DNA of 64,000 bases from Tenacibaculum sp. M341 (GTDB lineage Bacteria; Bacteroidota; Bacteroidia; Flavobacteriales; Flavobacteriaceae). The notes under the pieces were generated by a model. The model ran no database searches. It worked only from the letters and a program-made list of their open reading frames with translations, and had not been told where the DNA came from. The DNA is taken from positions 34,894-98,893 of the forward strand of contig NZ_SJXJ01000016.1 in NCBI RefSeq assembly GCF_004337695.1. The letters run 5' to 3'. Made by a program: the position numbers and the translations under genes. Of the stretch, positions 61,562-64,000 are shown in pieces. Position 1 is the first letter of the stretch; each line of letters opens with the position of its first letter.

Positions 61562-61981
61562 ATGAATTTTAAAGGAAAAATAGTAACTAAAAGAGTAGCA
61601 GCATTTAACCTACAAGAGTTGTTGGTAGTGTTGGTAATTATAGGTATTCTTATACTAATAGCATTACCTAACATAATGCCTCTAATTGCAAATGCAAGAA
61701 GTCTTGAAGCTAAAACACAATTAAAACATGCTTTTAGAATGCAGAGAAATCATTTTTTTATGCATTCTAAGTATTCTAACGATTTTAATGCGATCGATTT
61801 TATTCCACCAAAAACAGTTCAAGAGAATGGTAATGCCAACTATAGTTATGAAATTATTGAAGCAACTAATAATTCATTTAAAGTAAAAGCTGTGGCTGTG
61901 ACAGATTTTGACGGAGATGGTGTTTTCAATGTTTGGCAAATAGATCAAGAAGAAAAATTGACGGAGTTAGTTCGAGATTAA
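61562..61981 (+). CDS. Major pseudopilin-like protein (GspG/PilA type)
   Basis: 139 residues. Class III signal: KRVAAFNLQELLVVLVIIGILILIALPNIMPLIANAR, with cleavage after Ala, Phe at +1, Glu at +5 and a long hydrophobic helix ending in the LPNI motif typical of major (pseudo)pilins. A C-terminal DFDGDGVFN loop looks like a calcium site, as in GspG. It is alone on the plus strand, divergent from the secretin operon, and presumably the main pilus subunit of the system. Confidence 0.82.
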   Translation: MNFKGKIVTKRVAAFNLQELLVVLVIIGILILIALPNIMPLIANARSLEAKTQLKHAFRMQRNHFFMHSKYSNDFNAIDFIPPKTVQENGNANYSYEIIEATNNSFKVKAVAVTDFDGDGVFNVWQIDQEEKLTELVRD

Positions 61982-62041
61982 CTCTCATACCAAACATTGA
62001 GTTTGATAATTGTTCACTGATAACTGACAACTTTTTATGTA

Positions 62042-62134
62042 CGTTCCCTGGAGGTCGGGCTTTACGCAGTCGCTTTTTAAATTTTATTGATTAAAATTAA
62101 AAAGAGCTCCAACAAACGCTTCAATCCCTAACGC
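62042..62134. repeat. Dispersed palindromic intergenic element, REP-like
   Basis: From CGTTCCCTGG to CTAACGC (62042-62134), with GGTCGGGCTTTACGC, an AT-rich hairpin at 62072-62104 and AATCCCTAACGC. This block resembles a palindromic intergenic repeat I recall from many flavobacterial genomes, but only one copy is in this window. It lies between the pseudopilin and DUF4846 genes and is not coding. Confidence 0.45.
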
Positions 62135-62228
62135 AACTTTATAAACGTATTTACACTTAATAATAAGAATTAATAGTTGGAAAATATATCTTAATAGGAG
62201 TAAGTAGTGTTTTTCCTAATTTATAATA

Positions 62229-63107
62229 TTACTTAAATCTCACAAAAATAGGTTTGTCAAAATGATAACTCGGAGTATAAACAGGGGTGTTTTCATTAAA
62301 AGTATACCAAGGAGAGATGTCAGGTTCTTCAAAATTCTTAAGTAGACACACATTTTGAGCAGGAGTATTCCCCTGTGCTAATAAGAATAGTTTCTCTCCT
62401 TTATCATTTATAACTTCATCAATAATAATTTCTATATGTCCAGGGGTTCCTGGTTTAACTAGCATATCACCAATCTTTATTTTTGATAGAGGAACTTTAG
62501 GTAATTCTGTATGTAATGACAAAGTTCCAGCATACATATATATAAGGTTTAAATATTTGTAGAAATTCTTTTTAGAATTATCAGCAGTTGCCGTCTTATG
62601 AAAGCTAACTTTATTACCATTAACTTTAGGTCTATAACCTTTAGAATATTCTTTCCAAGAACAATAATGACCAGATGTAAACTTAAAACCAATCTCATTT
62701 TTTCGATTATGATCCCATAAATACTCAGATCTAATTCTCATCAAAGCATCAGCACATTGTTGCAAACCATTTTTAGGAACAGGTATTTCTAAAATAGCAT
62801 CATGCCAATGTTGAGCAAAATACTCCGAACCATCATAATTAATAATAGGACTACCATAAGCTTTTAAAGAATAATTGCGAAGATACTCTTCAAAAGAGTC
62901 TTTTTTATATGTAGTTCTTGTGTATCCCTCAGGAATAAGAACTCTTGTTTTTATAGAATTCCCTTCTTTATTAATGTAATTGTTAGAGTTCGAAACTGTG
63001 TTTTGTACAATTCCTTTCAATTGATTCGATACTATTTTCCCTTTTTGAGTTTTAAATAAAAGGAATAGAGTAGAGGCAATTGCTATACACAGAAATACTT
63101 TTTTCAT
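62229..63107 (-). CDS. DUF4846 protein
   Basis: 292 residues with an N-terminal signal or anchor helix (MKKVFLCIAIASTLFLLF). DUF4846 features: TYKKDSFEEYLRNYSLKAYGSPI, AQHWHDAILEIPVPKNGLQQCADALMRIRSEYLW and the GDMLVKPGTPGHIEIIIDE loop, whose Gly-His and Asp suggest an active site like NlpC-type folds. Activity is unknown. It is the last protein gene before the rRNA operon. Confidence 0.85.
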   Translation of the reverse strand: MKKVFLCIAIASTLFLLFKTQKGKIVSNQLKGIVQNTVSNSNNYINKEGNSIKTRVLIPEGYTRTTYKKDSFEEYLRNYSLKAYGSPIINYDGSEYFAQHWHDAILEIPVPKNGLQQCADALMRIRSEYLWDHNRKNEIGFKFTSGHYCSWKEYSKGYRPKVNGNKVSFHKTATADNSKKNFYKYLNLIYMYAGTLSLHTELPKVPLSKIKIGDMLVKPGTPGHIEIIIDEVINDKGEKLFLLAQGNTPAQNVCLLKNFEEPDISPWYTFNENTPVYTPSYHFDKPIFVRFK

Positions 63108-63272
63108 AGTTTATGTTTATTTTGAGAATAAAAGTAAACAAAAAATCAAAGCTATAATTACAGTATTTGTTAAATAAGTCTTTAAGTTGCTCTATTAGAT
63201 TAAAAATGCTCCTTTTTTATATGTTTGAAAGTCTGTTGATTATAAAATAATTCAAAAAAAGGCTTAAGAAAG

Positions 63273-63304
63273 TTTGGTAGGTTTGTAAAGAGTGTGTAGT
63301 TTTG
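63273..63304 (+). promoter_or_regulatory. rRNA promoter P1
   Basis: TTTG (63273-63276), 20 nt, TAGTTTTG (63297-63304), followed by GCACCCGC. Matches the Bacteroidota consensus. Confidence 0.7.
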
Positions 63305-63405
63305 CACCCGCAAATAACAAAACACAGTTTTAGAATTTGCATAAGTTCATTAACAGAGTGTAAGTAAAGAGTGAAATTTAAGTTAAAAAATAATTAAAAT
63401 TTTAC

Positions 63406-63437
63406 TTGCGGGTTTAAAAATAAAGCTTGTATATTTG
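63406..63437 (+). promoter_or_regulatory. rRNA promoter P2
   Basis: TTG (63406-63408), 21 nt, TATATTTG (63430-63437), then GCAGTCCG. Confidence 0.65.
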
Positions 63438-63508
63438 CAGTCCGTTTTTGGCGGGAGTTCATTGATTTATTGTGAGAAAATAACTTTAAAAAAAACTTCA
63501 AAAAAAGT

Positions 63509-63539
63509 TTTGTCAGAATAAAAAAAGGTTATAGTTTTG
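63509..63539 (+). promoter_or_regulatory. rRNA promoter P3
   Basis: TTTG (63509-63512), 19 nt, TAGTTTTG (63532-63539), then GCATCCGC. The three promoters share a GCAnnCG initially transcribed region. Confidence 0.7.
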
Positions 63540-63792
63540 CATCCGCTTTCAGAAACGAAAGCACACGATCACAGAGATTTTGGAATAACAGATAAGATGT
63601 TAACTAGTTCGATTCTAGTGTTTCTACAAGAGTAAGTTGATTGCGATTTTGGTTGAGATAGACTAAATATTAAGATTGACGAAGTTCATTGATATTATTG
63701 AAATTGACAGCGTAATTAGAGAGTAAGAAATAACCATAACTTCAGACGAAGTTAAATTCTTTTGAAACTATTCATTATAATATTTAAAATAT
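63540..63792 (+). other. 16S rRNA leader
   Basis: About 250 nt of transcribed leader. AGTTCATT(G/A)A occurs at 63344, 63456 and 63683, once after each promoter, and may be an antitermination or processing signal. The GACAGCGTAATTAGAGAG segment (63707-63724) resembles leaders seen before 16S in flavobacteria. 63108-63272 shows nothing else recognised. Confidence 0.5.
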
Positions 63793-64000
63793 ACAATGAA
63801 GAGTTTGATCCTGGCTCAGGATGAACGCTAGCGGCAGGCTTAACACATGCAAGTCGAGGGGTAACATTGTAGCTTGCTGCAGATGACGACCGGCGAACGG
63901 GTGCGTAACGCGTATAGAATCTGCCTTGTACAGGAGGATAGCCTTTAGAAATGAAGATTAATACTCCATAATGTTGGTGAGTGGCATCGCTTACTAATTA
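63793..64000 (+). rRNA. 16S ribosomal RNA, 5' end (partial)
   Basis: AGAGTTTGATCCTGGCTCAG begins at 63800, and TGAACGCTAGCGGCAGGCTT and AACACATGCAAGTCGAGG follow. The gene runs off the window at 64000. The V1-V2 region, with ATAGCCTTTAGAAATGAAGA, looks like a Tenacibaculum-type flavobacterium (from memory, not compared). The exact 5' end of the mature RNA is set by analogy to E. coli. Confidence 0.97.

Overview
The window is AT-rich DNA from a marine-type flavobacterium (Bacteroidota, Flavobacteriia). The evidence is a 5' 16S rRNA segment at the right edge, a SusC/SusD pair, a T9SS sorting tail on an alkaline phosphatase, LytTR regulators, DUF4197/DUF5522/DUF4846 proteins and the Bacteroidota promoter form (TTG, about 20 nt, TAnnTTTG). 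The 16S fragment looks like Tenacibaculum or a close relative; that genus call is an inference from memory of the sequence.

Layout. 1-13.6 kb, mostly minus strand: small envelope proteins, a CobW-type metal chaperone whose promoter lies inside a 57-bp palindrome, a bestrophin-like channel, an AraC / NTF2-like / crotonase group, a three-gene SMI1/KNR4-type group containing an adenylate-kinase-like protein with no P-loop, and the fused mutase IcmF. 13.7-21.1 kb: secreted PhoD phosphatase and the LysR-hutH-hutU histidine degradation locus. 21.7-29 kb: small lipoproteins, a LytS/LytTR pair and a pair of EreA/ChaN-like hydrolases. 29.2-33.9 kb: a stand-alone SusC/SusD uptake pair next to an orphan LytTR regulator. 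34-40 kb: pyrF with a decayed tandem partial copy beside it, a lone DppB-like permease, two TlpA-like thioredoxin lipoproteins, then tpiA-prmA-clpS.

40.0-42.4 kb carries the most unusual feature: five copies of a roughly 190-230 bp non-coding unit. Each begins with a TGACTT-N16-TCnnA box resembling an ECF-sigma promoter, continues through a conserved 3' core, and ends in an intrinsic terminator; terminator stems differ in sequence between several copies. Four copies are in tandem upstream of a secreted M57 (HEIGH) metalloprotease gene and the fifth lies between that gene and its paralogue. I interpret them as a family of sibling small RNAs. An S8 and an M28 peptidase follow, so 41-47 kb encodes four exported peptidases.

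47-62 kb: kdsA, a transglutaminase-like gene, then a type II secretion / type IV pilus-like system. Its plus-strand half has a prepilin peptidase-like protein, GspE ATPase, GspC-like protein, three pilin-like proteins and GspF. Its minus-strand half has PilO-, PilMN- and GspD-like proteins and two lipoproteins. A separate major-pseudopilin-like gene is divergent from the minus half, and a palindrome lies between the two divergent promoters. Between the halves is a patch of unrelated genes (a Coq4-like membrane protein, a frameshifted DUF6210-like gene, a small membrane gene broken by an in-frame stop). The window ends with a DUF4846 protein, three consecutive rRNA promoters and the start of 16S rRNA.
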